Below are positions 15,726 to 25,600 of a stretch of 60,472 bases of DNA, in pieces. The notes beneath the pieces are model-generated. The model was not told the DNA's origin and did no database searches. It saw nothing but the letters and a program-made list of their open reading frames with translations. This DNA is from Caryophanales bacterium UBA4694 (GTDB lineage: Bacteria > Bacillota_I > Bacilli_A > RFN20 > CAG-288). Numbering within the stretch: the first letter of the stretch is position 1; every line of letters starts with the position of its first letter. The position numbers were made by a program, and so were the translations under genes. The stretch lies in NCBI GenBank assembly GCA_002404835.1, contig DHKM01000045.1:1-60472 (forward strand). Reading direction: 5' to 3'.

Positions 15726-16871
15726 TCAAATCTCCTTGATTTTGAGCTGGGAGAGAATCTCCTTCAGCTTCTGAATGAAGATATCAGCCTGATCTAACGT
15801 CTCGGTTCCTGAGAAGGAGAGACGAATCGAATTGCTGGCCTCGATAAGAGAATATCCGGCGTCCTTGATGACATAGGAATATCCGGCTTCCTTTGAAGAA
15901 CAAGCTGATTTCGTCGACACATAAATTCCTGCATTGCTCAGTGCTTCGCTGACCACACTGCCTTTATGCTCCATAAGAGCAAAATTGAGAATGAACGGGG
16001 TTGAGTTGTTTTCCGGAGTAATGATTTTTACCTCATCGATTTCCGAAAGCCTTTTTCTCAGATAATCATTCAGTTCTTTTGCTTTCTTTCTTCTTTCTTC
16101 CATTGAGGAAAACGAAATCCGGATTGCCGTTGCCAATGAGGCATCAAGACCTACGGCGCTTGTACCTGCTCTCAGATTCTCTTCCTGGCTTCCTCCGATG
16201 ATCTGCTCGTCCAGCATGACTTCTTTCTTCTTTACCAAGACTCCGCTTCCTTTTAGACCTCCGATTTTATGGCCTGAAAAAGTCATCAGATCATAATATT
16301 CCGGGTCAACTTCCATTTTGGTTATTGCCTGAGTCGCATCGACATGAAAGACGGCTTTCGAATGAGTTTTTGTGATTTCGTAAGCTTCCTTGATGTTGAA
16401 AACATATCCGACTTCATTGTTTACAGCCATGATGGAAACAAGAGAGGTCCGATCATCTAGATTTCTTTTCAATTGGTCAAGATCCAGATTTCCGTCTTTG
16501 TCATAATCCAGATAGATGACTGTAAAACCTTCTTCTTCCATTTTGCGGAAGACGTTCAGGACGGAAGGATGTTCTGCTTTGGTTGTGATGATCTTTTTTG
16601 CCCAGCCTTTGTTATGATAGGCGACACCTTTGATAGCAAGGTTGTTGCCTTCGCTGGCTCCGGAAGTGAAGATGACTTCTTCCGGAAAAACGGACAGATA
16701 TTTCGCAATCTGCTTCCTTGCTTTTTCAAGGACGGTAGAAGCGTGATTACCTAGCGCATGATTCGAAGATGGATTTCCCCAATCATCAAAGGAGACCTTA
16801 TCAAAGGTCTTCAGAACCTCCGGATAAGGTCTCGTCGTTGCGCTGGAGTCGAAATAAATGATATCATTCAT
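15726..16871 (-). CDS. Cysteine desulfurase (NifS/IscS family)
   Basis: Protein of 381 aa, a PLP enzyme giving persulfide sulfur from L-cysteine. It starts YFDSSATTRPYPEV, has TSGASEGNNLAIKG, FHVDATQAI and the PLP-lysine motif FSGHKIGGLKGSG, and a C-terminal catalytic cysteine in YVSTKSACSSKE. It belongs to the group usually encoded beside thiI, and its stop lies one base before the thiI start, so it probably feeds sulfur to ThiI. Its start follows the ezrA stop by three bases. Confidence 0.94.
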   Translation of the reverse strand: MNDIIYFDSSATTRPYPEVLKTFDKVSFDDWGNPSSNHALGNHASTVLEKARKQIAKYLSVFPEEVIFTSGASEGNNLAIKGVAYHNKGWAKKIITTKAEHPSVLNVFRKMEEEGFTVIYLDYDKDGNLDLDQLKRNLDDRTSLVSIMAVNNEVGYVFNIKEAYEITKTHSKAVFHVDATQAITKMEVDPEYYDLMTFSGHKIGGLKGSGVLVKKKEVMLDEQIIGGSQEENLRAGTSAVGLDASLATAIRISFSSMEERRKKAKELNDYLRKRLSEIDEVKIITPENNSTPFILNFALMEHKGSVVSEALSNAGIYVSTKSACSSKEAGYSYVIKDAGYSLIEASNSIRLSFSGTETLDQADIFIQKLKEILSQLKIKEI

Positions 16872-16874
16872 GGT

Positions 16875-18590
16875 CTAATTGTTCCTGATAGGATCTCCTG
16901 AGGATTTGAAGGTGTTCAAAACCTTCATTGCCTCGTCTTTGGCTTTATCGAAATTTCCGTCATAGAAGGATTTCTCCGCTTTGTCCAACATCGGACGGCT
17001 GTCAGTATAGTCCATACGATAGGCATTTGCATAGACGATTGCAGCTTCGGCTCCTTTGCATTCCTCGGCTTTCTTGTTGATATAGTTGATAAGACTGTCG
17101 CAGCGTGAGGCAAACGGGGCAAATGCTTCTTTGGCCTTGTTGACATCGATGGGTTGAGTCAAAATGATATTGTCGATTCTGGCGATTTCATCGAAGAGAT
17201 TTTTGAATTCCTCGTGAAGGGAGTTGGTGAAATTCGGAACGCTGATTTTGCACTTGACCTGATAGCTGGCCTTTTTCAGGAGAATGTAATAGTCTCGCAG
17301 GCCATTGTAAACGGACTGGGAAGTGGATTTCAGGGACTCAAGATAATCCGAATAATCCGTCATGACCATTCTGACTTTTTCCGTCTTTTTCTGCATCTCA
17401 TCCATTTTCTGGCAGATCAAGGAATAAGGTTGCTTGTCGGAAGTATCGATATAACTATCAAGCTCTCTCTTCAAATAGGATATGGATTCGATGTCATTCC
17501 TCAGGCTTTTCATGTGTTCGACATATTTCGTATCCAATACATAGGTAGACATGTAGTTCTGCAACTGATTCATGTGTTTGGAATATTCTTTTTCCAAAGT
17601 ATAGGTGGAAGTCTGGATGATATCCTGTGAATTATTGAACTTCTCTTTTGCTTTCTTTTCGTTTTCGAACTTGACAAGAATGTCCGCGATATTCGACTGC
17701 ATGGATTCAAGCTTTTCACCTACGCCTCTTACGTCGAGATAAAGAAGTTGGTCTTTGAGTTTCTTCAAAGAATCGTTCATCGCATTGATGATTTGTGGTA
17801 CATTCAGGTTCTTCAGATCATAACCGGCTTTTACCATAGCGAAATAGGTATCGCTTAAGGATTTAAGCTTTTCCGGAATGATATTGTTGATCAGTGTCTC
17901 GAATTTCAGAAGGTCATCCATGATGGAAAGGAGAGAAGAAAGCAAGGTGTCTAACGGAGGAAGCAGATTCTTGGCTTTGTCGAATTCAGCTCTATCCGTA
18001 TAAGTCGCATATTCGCCGAAAGTCTTTTCCGCGTTTTGGAAAATCAGTTCGAAGGATTGCTCTAATGGCTTCAATTCGGTCTTGTTTTCATCATAGAAAC
18101 TGCGGATTTTATGATATTTGTCTTTTACGGAAAGAGAAGCCTCGGAAGTATCCGAATCATCTCTTAGCAGATTGGTGAGATCCTCATTGAAAGAAGAAAC
18201 GGATCGGACGAATTCCTCAACTGCGACGTTGGTTTGACTCATGAGAAGCTTAGCCTTCTTGAAATCCTTTCCGTCGATGCAGCTGTTGATGGCGTGGATG
18301 GAATTGCGGATTATATTATCCCTGTTCTCCATGATGTCGTCATATTGTTTCTTACGCTCATTGAAAAGGTTCTGATATTTGATGTTGAACTTTCCCAAAG
18401 CTCCCAGACGGTTGATCATGACATTGCAGTCGCTTGTCAACTGAGTATGGTAATCGTTGTATTTTTCGTCCAAGGATTTTATTTGACGAACAAAACGCTT
18501 CTTCCTAAAAAGGAAGAAGCTGAGTAAAACACATAAGGCGATTACCAAAACGGAGCCACCTACAATAGCGATAATGTAATATTTCCCCAT
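16875..18590 (-). CDS. ezrA: Septation ring formation regulator EzrA
   Basis: Protein of 571 aa. One N-terminal membrane helix (about residues 4-28, followed by RKKR) anchors a long cytoplasmic array of alpha-helical coiled-coil spectrin-like repeats, as known for EzrA. It links FtsZ rings to the membrane and prevents extra Z-rings in Firmicutes. GGAGGT precedes the ATG. The neighbourhood ezrA, nifS-like, thiI is the same as in Bacillus and strongly supports the name, since coiled-coil sequence alone is weak evidence. Confidence 0.9.
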   Translation of the reverse strand: MGKYYIIAIVGGSVLVIALCVLLSFFLFRKKRFVRQIKSLDEKYNDYHTQLTSDCNVMINRLGALGKFNIKYQNLFNERKKQYDDIMENRDNIIRNSIHAINSCIDGKDFKKAKLLMSQTNVAVEEFVRSVSSFNEDLTNLLRDDSDTSEASLSVKDKYHKIRSFYDENKTELKPLEQSFELIFQNAEKTFGEYATYTDRAEFDKAKNLLPPLDTLLSSLLSIMDDLLKFETLINNIIPEKLKSLSDTYFAMVKAGYDLKNLNVPQIINAMNDSLKKLKDQLLYLDVRGVGEKLESMQSNIADILVKFENEKKAKEKFNNSQDIIQTSTYTLEKEYSKHMNQLQNYMSTYVLDTKYVEHMKSLRNDIESISYLKRELDSYIDTSDKQPYSLICQKMDEMQKKTEKVRMVMTDYSDYLESLKSTSQSVYNGLRDYYILLKKASYQVKCKISVPNFTNSLHEEFKNLFDEIARIDNIILTQPIDVNKAKEAFAPFASRCDSLINYINKKAEECKGAEAAIVYANAYRMDYTDSRPMLDKAEKSFYDGNFDKAKDEAMKVLNTFKSSGDPIRNN

Positions 18591-18624
18591 TTGAATCTAC
18601 CTCCAGATAAAAGAGAACGAATGA

Positions 18625-19638
18625 TTAAAGTGTTGTCTCTCTCTTATGATAAGAGGCACGGATACGGAAAGTCTTTTCTTTGGATGTTGCCGATTCATCG
18701 AGAAGCTTGGTCAACATACGGACGGCAATAGAGCCGACTTTGAACATATCTATGGAGAAAGATGAAATCTGCGGACGAAGAATATAGGAATATTTGCTTC
18801 CGATTTCAGCGAGGACCTGAATATCCTTTGGACATTCCAATCCGCTTTCACGAGCGGCATTGACCACTGCTGCGGCCAAAGAATCTCTTGGGCAAACAAA
18901 ATATCCGGATCTGTGGTCCTTGAAGAACTCAAGCATCTTAGCATAGACGATTCCATAGGAATCATTGAAAGTCAAAGTCTGGATATGCTTGCCGTTGGCT
19001 CTTCCGTATTCCAAAAGACCATCTCTGATTTCATCGACCATTTTGCCTTCGTTGACGATATCGAGAATATAGACATCATCCTTACCGGTCATCATATATT
19101 CCTTGACGACGTCCATGACCGGGTCTTTGTATTCGATTTCGATGGAGCCAAGCGCTTCGCCTTCCATGTCATGACCGATGACAATAAGCGGAATATGATA
19201 GTTCTGTATCTTTCTGATTTCGTCAGTTCCGAGTTCGTCATCATAAATGACTGCACCATCAACATGGCTCTTGATCAAGGATTCGATGACGGCTGCTGCG
19301 TCTTCCTTGGTTCTCTTGGTGATGAAAATCGAAGTGATGTAGCCATAAATCTTGGCGACATCGATCATTCCGTCGAGCATATTGGAAACATAATTGTAAC
19401 CGGTGGAAGGAATCATGATACCGATGTTGGTAGAACGTGAATTGGCAAGTCCCTGAGCCAAAGCGCTGGGCTTATAGCCGAGACGATCGATCGCATCCTT
19501 GACTGCTTTTCTTGTCTTTTCCGTGACATTGGAGTGATTGTTGATGACACGGCTTACGGTAGCAAGTGAGACACCGGCAACTTTTGCGACTTCGTAGATG
19601 GTAACACGATCTTTGTACATTTTCTTATTATCTTCCAT
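18625..19638 (-). CDS. ccpA: LacI-family regulator, probably CcpA
   Basis: Protein of 337 aa. The N-terminal helix-turn-helix VTIYEVAKVAGVSLATVSRVINNHSNV and hinge helix (PSALAQGLANSRS) are followed by a periplasmic-binding-like effector domain that starts NIGIMIPS. CcpA is the master carbon catabolite regulator of Firmicutes, working with HPr-Ser-P. Similarity is strongest to CcpA in the DNA-binding part, but other LacI members cannot be excluded. I start it at the ATG at 19638, with GGAGG 8 nt upstream; an in-frame ATG-like start further up has no such site. A cre-like palindrome lies upstream. It is 34 bases from ezrA, on the same strand. Confidence 0.75.
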   Translation of the reverse strand: MEDNKKMYKDRVTIYEVAKVAGVSLATVSRVINNHSNVTEKTRKAVKDAIDRLGYKPSALAQGLANSRSTNIGIMIPSTGYNYVSNMLDGMIDVAKIYGYITSIFITKRTKEDAAAVIESLIKSHVDGAVIYDDELGTDEIRKIQNYHIPLIVIGHDMEGEALGSIEIEYKDPVMDVVKEYMMTGKDDVYILDIVNEGKMVDEIRDGLLEYGRANGKHIQTLTFNDSYGIVYAKMLEFFKDHRSGYFVCPRDSLAAAVVNAARESGLECPKDIQVLAEIGSKYSYILRPQISSFSIDMFKVGSIAVRMLTKLLDESATSKEKTFRIRASYHKRETTL

Positions 19639-19668
19639 AAAAATAACCTCCAGATAATATATATACAT

Positions 19669-19674
19669 ATTATA
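19669..19674 (-). promoter_or_regulatory. -10 box of ccpA-like gene
   Basis: Minus-strand TATAAT, about 30 bases before the start codon. The -35 position reads TTTTAT (weak). Confidence 0.5.
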
Positions 19675-19705
19675 GCGGAAGTCCTTATGAAATAAAAAGA
19701 GTTTG

Positions 19706-19719
19706 TGAAAATATTTTCA
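19706..19719 (-). promoter_or_regulatory. Cre-like palindromic operator upstream of ccpA
   Basis: TGAAAATATTTTCA is a perfect 14-bp palindrome. It fits the cre consensus TGWAARCGYTWWCA except that the central CG is TA. It lies just upstream of the -35 position, where a LacI-family protein could act on its own promoter. Confidence 0.5.
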
Positions 19720-20168
19720 TAAAGGGGTTTCTTGATGAAAAATCAAGCCCTGAAAATAGAATAAGAAAACGAATTCTTTTTTCCGGCTATGATTTTAATA
19801 AGAATCATAAAATATAAATTAAAAATATTTATATGAATATAATTGAAGTTTATATAACTGAATTCACAATAAGGCAACTTGCTTAAATAAAAAGAAATGC
19901 ATTATTTTTAAAGGAAAAATGATAAAAGATTATGATTCTTTCCTGTTCTTTGTACAATATGAACAATGGAAGGTACGTTCATTTCCAAAGCCAGTAAAAT
20001 TATTTTGAATCAGAACAATGGTTTTAACCTCATAGAACAGAGCAAAATCGATTCTTTTCTTTTTTGCTTTTTGAAAATCAAATCCATGATTTGTATTTCA
20101 TGTTTTCTAACCAGACAAACCTTCTTTATATTAAAATAATGAATAGATTATATTTAAAGGTATCTGCC
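19720..20168. other. AT-rich intergenic region between ccpA and addB
   Basis: Contains small AT hairpins (ATGATT/AATCAT near 19783; ATATAAAT/ATTTATAT near 19812), one 29-codon open frame (19919-20008), and a weak TATATT -10 (20127-20132) for addB. No other gene is supportable. Confidence 0.4.
19919..20008 (+). CDS. Possible 29-aa small ORF
   Basis: ATG preceded by AAAGGA at short spacing, coding a peptide beginning MIKDYDSFLFFVQYEQW and ending at TGA. No family is recognised. It may be chance in an AT-rich region. Confidence 0.15.
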   Translation: MIKDYDSFLFFVQYEQWKVRSFPKPVKLF

Positions 20169-22655
20169 ATGGAATTTAGCAAAGATTGTAAATATTGGAT
20201 CGTTGCCGACAAAGTCTATCATAGATTCTTATATTCGTTTAAAGAGAAAAATCCTTTTTTGGATATCAAAATCATCCAGAAAAAAGAACTTTTGGATTTG
20301 CTTTCTTTTACGTATCAGAAAGATCCCGTTCCTTATCTTCTTTCTTTTCAGAAATGGGATTATTCCAGTATTGTAAAAATCTTGGATATTCTAAGAATTG
20401 GAAGATTTGAGACCATCGAAGAATTCAAGGACATCTATGAAGATTTAAAGAGCAAAGGGTATTTGAACCGAAATCCTTTAGGTGAACGAACTCTTGATTC
20501 AAGACAGATCCTGTTGTTCGAATCCAAAGAGGATATGGAACTTGTTTCGTTTCTTGATTGGAAAAAGAAGAAATATAAGTTCATCACATTTTTAGACTTG
20601 GGAAAAGAACCTGTTTATTCTGCAGAAAAAGAACCAGTCATCTATAGCTTCGACAACAAATATCTTCAGTTCCTCTATCTCTTTTCCGATCTGCGAAAAA
20701 AGATTCATACAAATCCGGATTCGAAAGATAAAATATCCGTTATTGTCAAGGATGACAAAGATTTCTATTTTATCAGTTTCTTTTCTTCTCTCTTTAAATT
20801 GCCTGTCCATTTAACTGCTCATCTTCCTTTGGTTTCAGACCGTGAAGTCTCCAATGCCATCGAATCTTTTTATGAAAAGAAAAACTTCAGTTTGCCTGAC
20901 GACATCAAAGAAGGCTCTCTTCTTCTTTCCTTGAAGGATATAATCCAGCAATATCATATTGATGAAATCAGGGATTTCATGTTCGCTTACTCGTCGTTGA
21001 TGGAAATCCTTTCGAAAAAGACATATGAACTGGACTTGACGGATTCAGGGATTCAGGTGACCAACCAGCTTTTCTTTGCTCCAGAAACGGAACAAGACCG
21101 TCTGATATATGTTTGTGACTTCCAGCATGATTCTTTCTATAAGGAATTCGATGACAATAATGTCCTTTCCGATTCTCTTTTGGAGAAAATCGGAGTAAAT
21201 CCTAGTTATATCAAGACAAAAATAGACCGGGAGAAAAAGAAGAACTTCATTCTTTACCATCCTTTTGTCTTCTTAAGCAGAGTCCTGATCCATTTAAAGG
21301 ACAAAATCTATCCATCCCAGTTCCTTTCTGAATTCGGCTGGAAAGAGACAAAACCGGAAAAATACAATCCAAATGGAATTTATACATCCATTGCCAAGTC
21401 CTATGTTGACGGATATTTTCAGGATAGCGGACATTATGGTCCGTCGGTTGACTATAGGAGTTATGATCATTCCTTCTCTGGTGTTGACAAAGTCAGGAAC
21501 AAAGATTATTTTTCCATCACAGAATTCGAAACGTATTTTAAGTGTCCATATTCCTATTATCTGGATCGTATCCTGAAACTCTCCAATAGTGATAAAGACG
21601 TCGATAAGACAGCGAATTATCGAGGTGAGATGATTCATAAGGTATTTGAAAACATCTATACGAAAGACTATACCATGTTTGACAAGGCTTTTGAGGAATC
21701 TTTCCAAAAGGGATTGGACGCGTATAAGGAAAACAAGAAAGAGAATCTGACTATCGAAGAAGAAGCCTATATTCAGTTCATTCATAAATGGTTAAGGGAT
21801 ATCATTAAAATTGCATTGAGTCAAAGAGACCATTCCAGAATCGATTCCGAAAATTGGGAAGTCGATGTTCCTTTTGTTCTGACCGACAGTGAAACAAAAC
21901 TGCCTGTTCATGCTAGAATCGATAAAATTGTACATACGCAAGGAGAATCCGGACAAAAATATTACACCATCATCGATTATAAGACCGGTTCGAGCGGAGA
22001 CTTCGATTTTGAGAAAGTCTTCCTGGGAGGTTCCTTGCAATTGCCATTATATTATCTGGCTGTGCATGACGAAAACAATCAGAAACTCATATCGAATCAG
22101 ACAGAAGATTTCGGCGGATTCGGAATTGAACATATTTATTGTCCGTCTTCCGTCCCGACAGACAGTAAGCTTCATGAATACAATGAAAAAGCCATTTATG
22201 CGAAAATGCAGATCAAAGGAATCACCTCATCGGATCTGGATTATCTAAGCGGCTTTGACAATACGACTATCAAGAAAAAGAAAGATGGTACACTATCCGT
22301 CCAAAATGGAAATTATCTCAATACCAGGTATTCGATCGGCAATTCCTTTGAAGATAGCCTTATTGCTTACGAATATACGATGCAGAATCTTGTCGATGAT
22401 GCCAAAAAAGCAGCCATGAGAATCTGCCACAATATTTCCGAAGGTAATTTTGCCATTCAGCCGATCAAGGATTCCAAAACAGGAAGAAAAGGAAAGGAAA
22501 AATGCTCCTATTGTCCTTATCTTGGCATCTGTTATCACAATAAAAACGATATCCGCGATATCCGTACGGATATCAACGGATATTTCAACCGTAACTTCGA
22601 CGAAGATTGTTTTGATGAAGAAGACGACGAAAACGAGGACTATGTCAATGACTGA
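20169..22655 (+). CDS. addB: AddB/RexB-type helicase-nuclease subunit B (short form)
   Basis: Protein of 828 aa, clearly shorter than typical AddB (about 1,100-1,170). The C-terminal RecB-type nuclease is intact: GEMIHKVFE, a basic-acidic segment VHARIDKI, and IIDYKTGSSGD with the catalytic D-x-K. Four cysteines of the AddB iron-sulfur site are visible: Cys459 in YFKCPYSYY and Cys779, Cys782, Cys788 in CSYCPYLGIC. The N-terminal part is divergent and shows no Walker A, as usual for the inactivated helicase of AddB. The start at 20169 is preceded by AAAGG at 8-nt spacing; earlier in-frame starts lack this. It resects DNA ends with AddA, whose gene overlaps it by 8 bp. Confidence 0.85.
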   Translation: MEFSKDCKYWIVADKVYHRFLYSFKEKNPFLDIKIIQKKELLDLLSFTYQKDPVPYLLSFQKWDYSSIVKILDILRIGRFETIEEFKDIYEDLKSKGYLNRNPLGERTLDSRQILLFESKEDMELVSFLDWKKKKYKFITFLDLGKEPVYSAEKEPVIYSFDNKYLQFLYLFSDLRKKIHTNPDSKDKISVIVKDDKDFYFISFFSSLFKLPVHLTAHLPLVSDREVSNAIESFYEKKNFSLPDDIKEGSLLLSLKDIIQQYHIDEIRDFMFAYSSLMEILSKKTYELDLTDSGIQVTNQLFFAPETEQDRLIYVCDFQHDSFYKEFDDNNVLSDSLLEKIGVNPSYIKTKIDREKKKNFILYHPFVFLSRVLIHLKDKIYPSQFLSEFGWKETKPEKYNPNGIYTSIAKSYVDGYFQDSGHYGPSVDYRSYDHSFSGVDKVRNKDYFSITEFETYFKCPYSYYLDRILKLSNSDKDVDKTANYRGEMIHKVFENIYTKDYTMFDKAFEESFQKGLDAYKENKKENLTIEEEAYIQFIHKWLRDIIKIALSQRDHSRIDSENWEVDVPFVLTDSETKLPVHARIDKIVHTQGESGQKYYTIIDYKTGSSGDFDFEKVFLGGSLQLPLYYLAVHDENNQKLISNQTEDFGGFGIEHIYCPSSVPTDSKLHEYNEKAIYAKMQIKGITSSDLDYLSGFDNTTIKKKKDGTLSVQNGNYLNTRYSIGNSFEDSLIAYEYTMQNLVDDAKKAAMRICHNISEGNFAIQPIKDSKTGRKGKEKCSYCPYLGICYHNKNDIRDIRTDINGYFNRNFDEDCFDEEDDENEDYVND

Positions 22656-25600
22656 AGAAAAAGAACTCAGCGGATTCAATTCCGGACAAAAAAGAGCTGT
22701 TTTGTCGAAAAAGGATGAAAATATTCTGATTTCTGCAGGCGCCGGATCAGGTAAGACGAAGACGCTTTCCTATAAGGTATATAGATTAGTCAGTAAGGAC
22801 AACATCAGACCAAGCGATTTATTGGTTTTGACTTTCACCAACAAAGCAGCATACGAGATGAAATCCAGAATCATCCAGCAATTCAAGGATCATGCCGATT
22901 TGGATTCCAAGCTGGCAGACGAGATCGTATCCGGACATATCCAGACCTTCGACTCCTTCTCCATGTATCTTGTCAAAAAGTACTGCTCTCTGCTTCATCT
23001 TCCGGACAATATACAAATTGCGGATGATTCCATCCTCAAGACGAGGAAAAGCGAAATTCTGGATCAGGTCCTGTCCAAACATTATAGGGAGGACTTTTCA
23101 CGCACTGTCTCTTCTTTCTCCAAATTCTGTACTGCCGATGATTCATTGATCAAGCAGATGGTTTTTGCCATCGATGACAGTTTGAGCGGTCTCCTTCCCA
23201 AAGACAAAGAACGCTTCTTCAAACATTATGACGAAGAATATCTCTCCGAAGAGAAATATCAGCTGCGATTCCATGAGTTCATCGAGAAATGCAAGAGCGA
23301 CCTCCTTCAAAGAACGAGAATCAGCTATTTTGACTATCTGACCAAGGAAGATGGTTCCACTGTCGAAGACTATGTCAAACACATTGCTGAAAAGGACTAT
23401 TATTCCATAAACCGATATACTCCCTTCAATGACAAAGGAACCAAGGAATTGATTCCGATTATCTTTGATCTTCTGGAAACTGAGGACAAGTCCTTTTTGC
23501 CTAAGATCTATCATCTTCTAACGGATGACGATAAAAAAGACCTCTTCAACGGAAGCAAAACACGCGCCACAAAAGGATATGCTGCGGAACATACCTTCCT
23601 CTACAAGCCCTTGGTTCAGTTCTTGAAGACCGATTTCAAAGAAGGAATCATCGACAAATTCGGATATGATTATGAAAAACAGTACCAGACCATTCTTTCC
23701 TTCAAGGAGGATATTCATCTGATTCTTGATATCATCCAGGAGATGAACCAGAAACTATATGACTACAAAGTCATGACAAACGCGTTTACCTTTTCGGATA
23801 TCGGAAGTATGGCAGTCGAACTTGTCACCGAGGAAAAATATCGAAAAGCCGGAGATGAAATACGGTCAAGATTCAAGTATATCTTGGTCGATGAATATCA
23901 GGATACGAATGATATCCAGGAGACTTTTCTCAACAGTATCAGCAAGAACGCGACCTTGTTCTGTGTCGGAGATGCCAAGCAGTCCATCTATCGATTCCGT
24001 AATGCCAATGTCCAACTGTTCATGGATAGGAAAAAACGGTATGAAGATAACCAGGCTCTAGGAAAAGTCATCGACATGAACTGGAACTACAGATCCTCAT
24101 TTGAACTTCTTGCCAATATCAATTCCATTTTCGACTACTACATGACCATGAAACACGGTGGCATCAACTATGCCGAAGAAATCATCGACAAAGATGGTGT
24201 CGTCACTAAACCCCAAAGCCTTGATCATGATCCGAATTTCATTCGGAAAAAGGCCGTTGGAAGTTTCTATGGATTGGGACTTATTACTTATGAAACGTGT
24301 GAAATCGGAAAGGATGCCGAATATGAAGCCCGTTGCATTCTAAATGATATCAAAGAAAAAGTAGAGAGCGGATATCAGATCATGGATGGAAAAACCTCAA
24401 GACCATGCCGATATTCCGATGTTGCCATTCTCATGAGAGTTTCGAAAGGATTTGATACCTATCAGAAACTGTTTGATGATGCCAAAATCCCATGCAATAT
24501 CAAGACCAGTGATCATCTGACTCAGATCAATGCCATACTGCTTCTCCAGTCTTTGATCCATCTGATCAGTGAAAGAGTCAAATACCGTATCGATCCGAAC
24601 AGTGAAAATAGGGACAATACCAGAAAACTGTTCCTGTCTGTAGCTAGATCCTATATTTATGGAAAAGCCAAAGGATATACGGATGAAAAACTGGATGAAC
24701 TTCTTCTTGGCGAAGACAAAAACGCTTATCTGAAAGATCCGATTCTAGTCAAAATCGATGATTTTGCCAAACGGCATGTCGATAGTCCTCTCTCAATCAT
24801 CTTCCTCGATCTTCTGGATGAGTTTTCCATACTCAAGGATCTCTATCTAGTCGGAGACATCCTCTCCAATACCGATAAAATAGAATCTTTCTATCAGATT
24901 GTCCTCTCACAAGAACAGGTGGGCCAGGGAATCGAAGATTTTGCCAGGCTCTTCAGGAATATTTCCAAATACAAAATCGATTTGGCAAGCGAGAACGACT
25001 TCGAAATCGAGAATGCGGTCCAGATAATGACAATCCATGCATCCAAAGGCTTGGAATTCCCAATTGTCTACATGCCTTTCCATTTCAATTCCCTGACATC
25101 CATCCATCCGAAACTCAAGGATGTATCTCTCTCCTTGAAATATGGAATCATGCTTCCGAATTATGTGATGAACGAAAAAGTGGCAAACATGCTCAAAGGC
25201 CAGTACCTCAATTCGGAAGGTTCTGATGAAGAGGAAGTCAACGAACATGTCAGAATTTTCTATGTTGCCTTGACCCGTGCCAAAGACGCTCTTTACATTG
25301 TTGGGAACAAAGATCCCAAATCCAGAGGAAAAGCCAAAGAACATCTCTTCGAGATGCTGGATTACATCTATCATATTCCGAAGATCAAGAATGAGTATTT
25401 TTCCCTGATCAAGAAAAACGCAATGGCTCCGGAAAGTGTCATAACCGACTATTTGGATCAGATAGACGATATCAAGAGATTTTTCAGTGAAAAGCCGGAA
25501 ATCGAAACGATGGACCTCGACTACAGAAATACAGCCAAAAAGAACTATGAGGAGATCAAGAAGAAAAAGTATGATGCCCTGATTTTGACCATAGGCGAAA

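Noticed and set aside
22450..22647. Longer start for AddA
   Set aside because: Those codons overlap the end of addB in another frame, and the ATG at 22648 has a correctly spaced GAGG.
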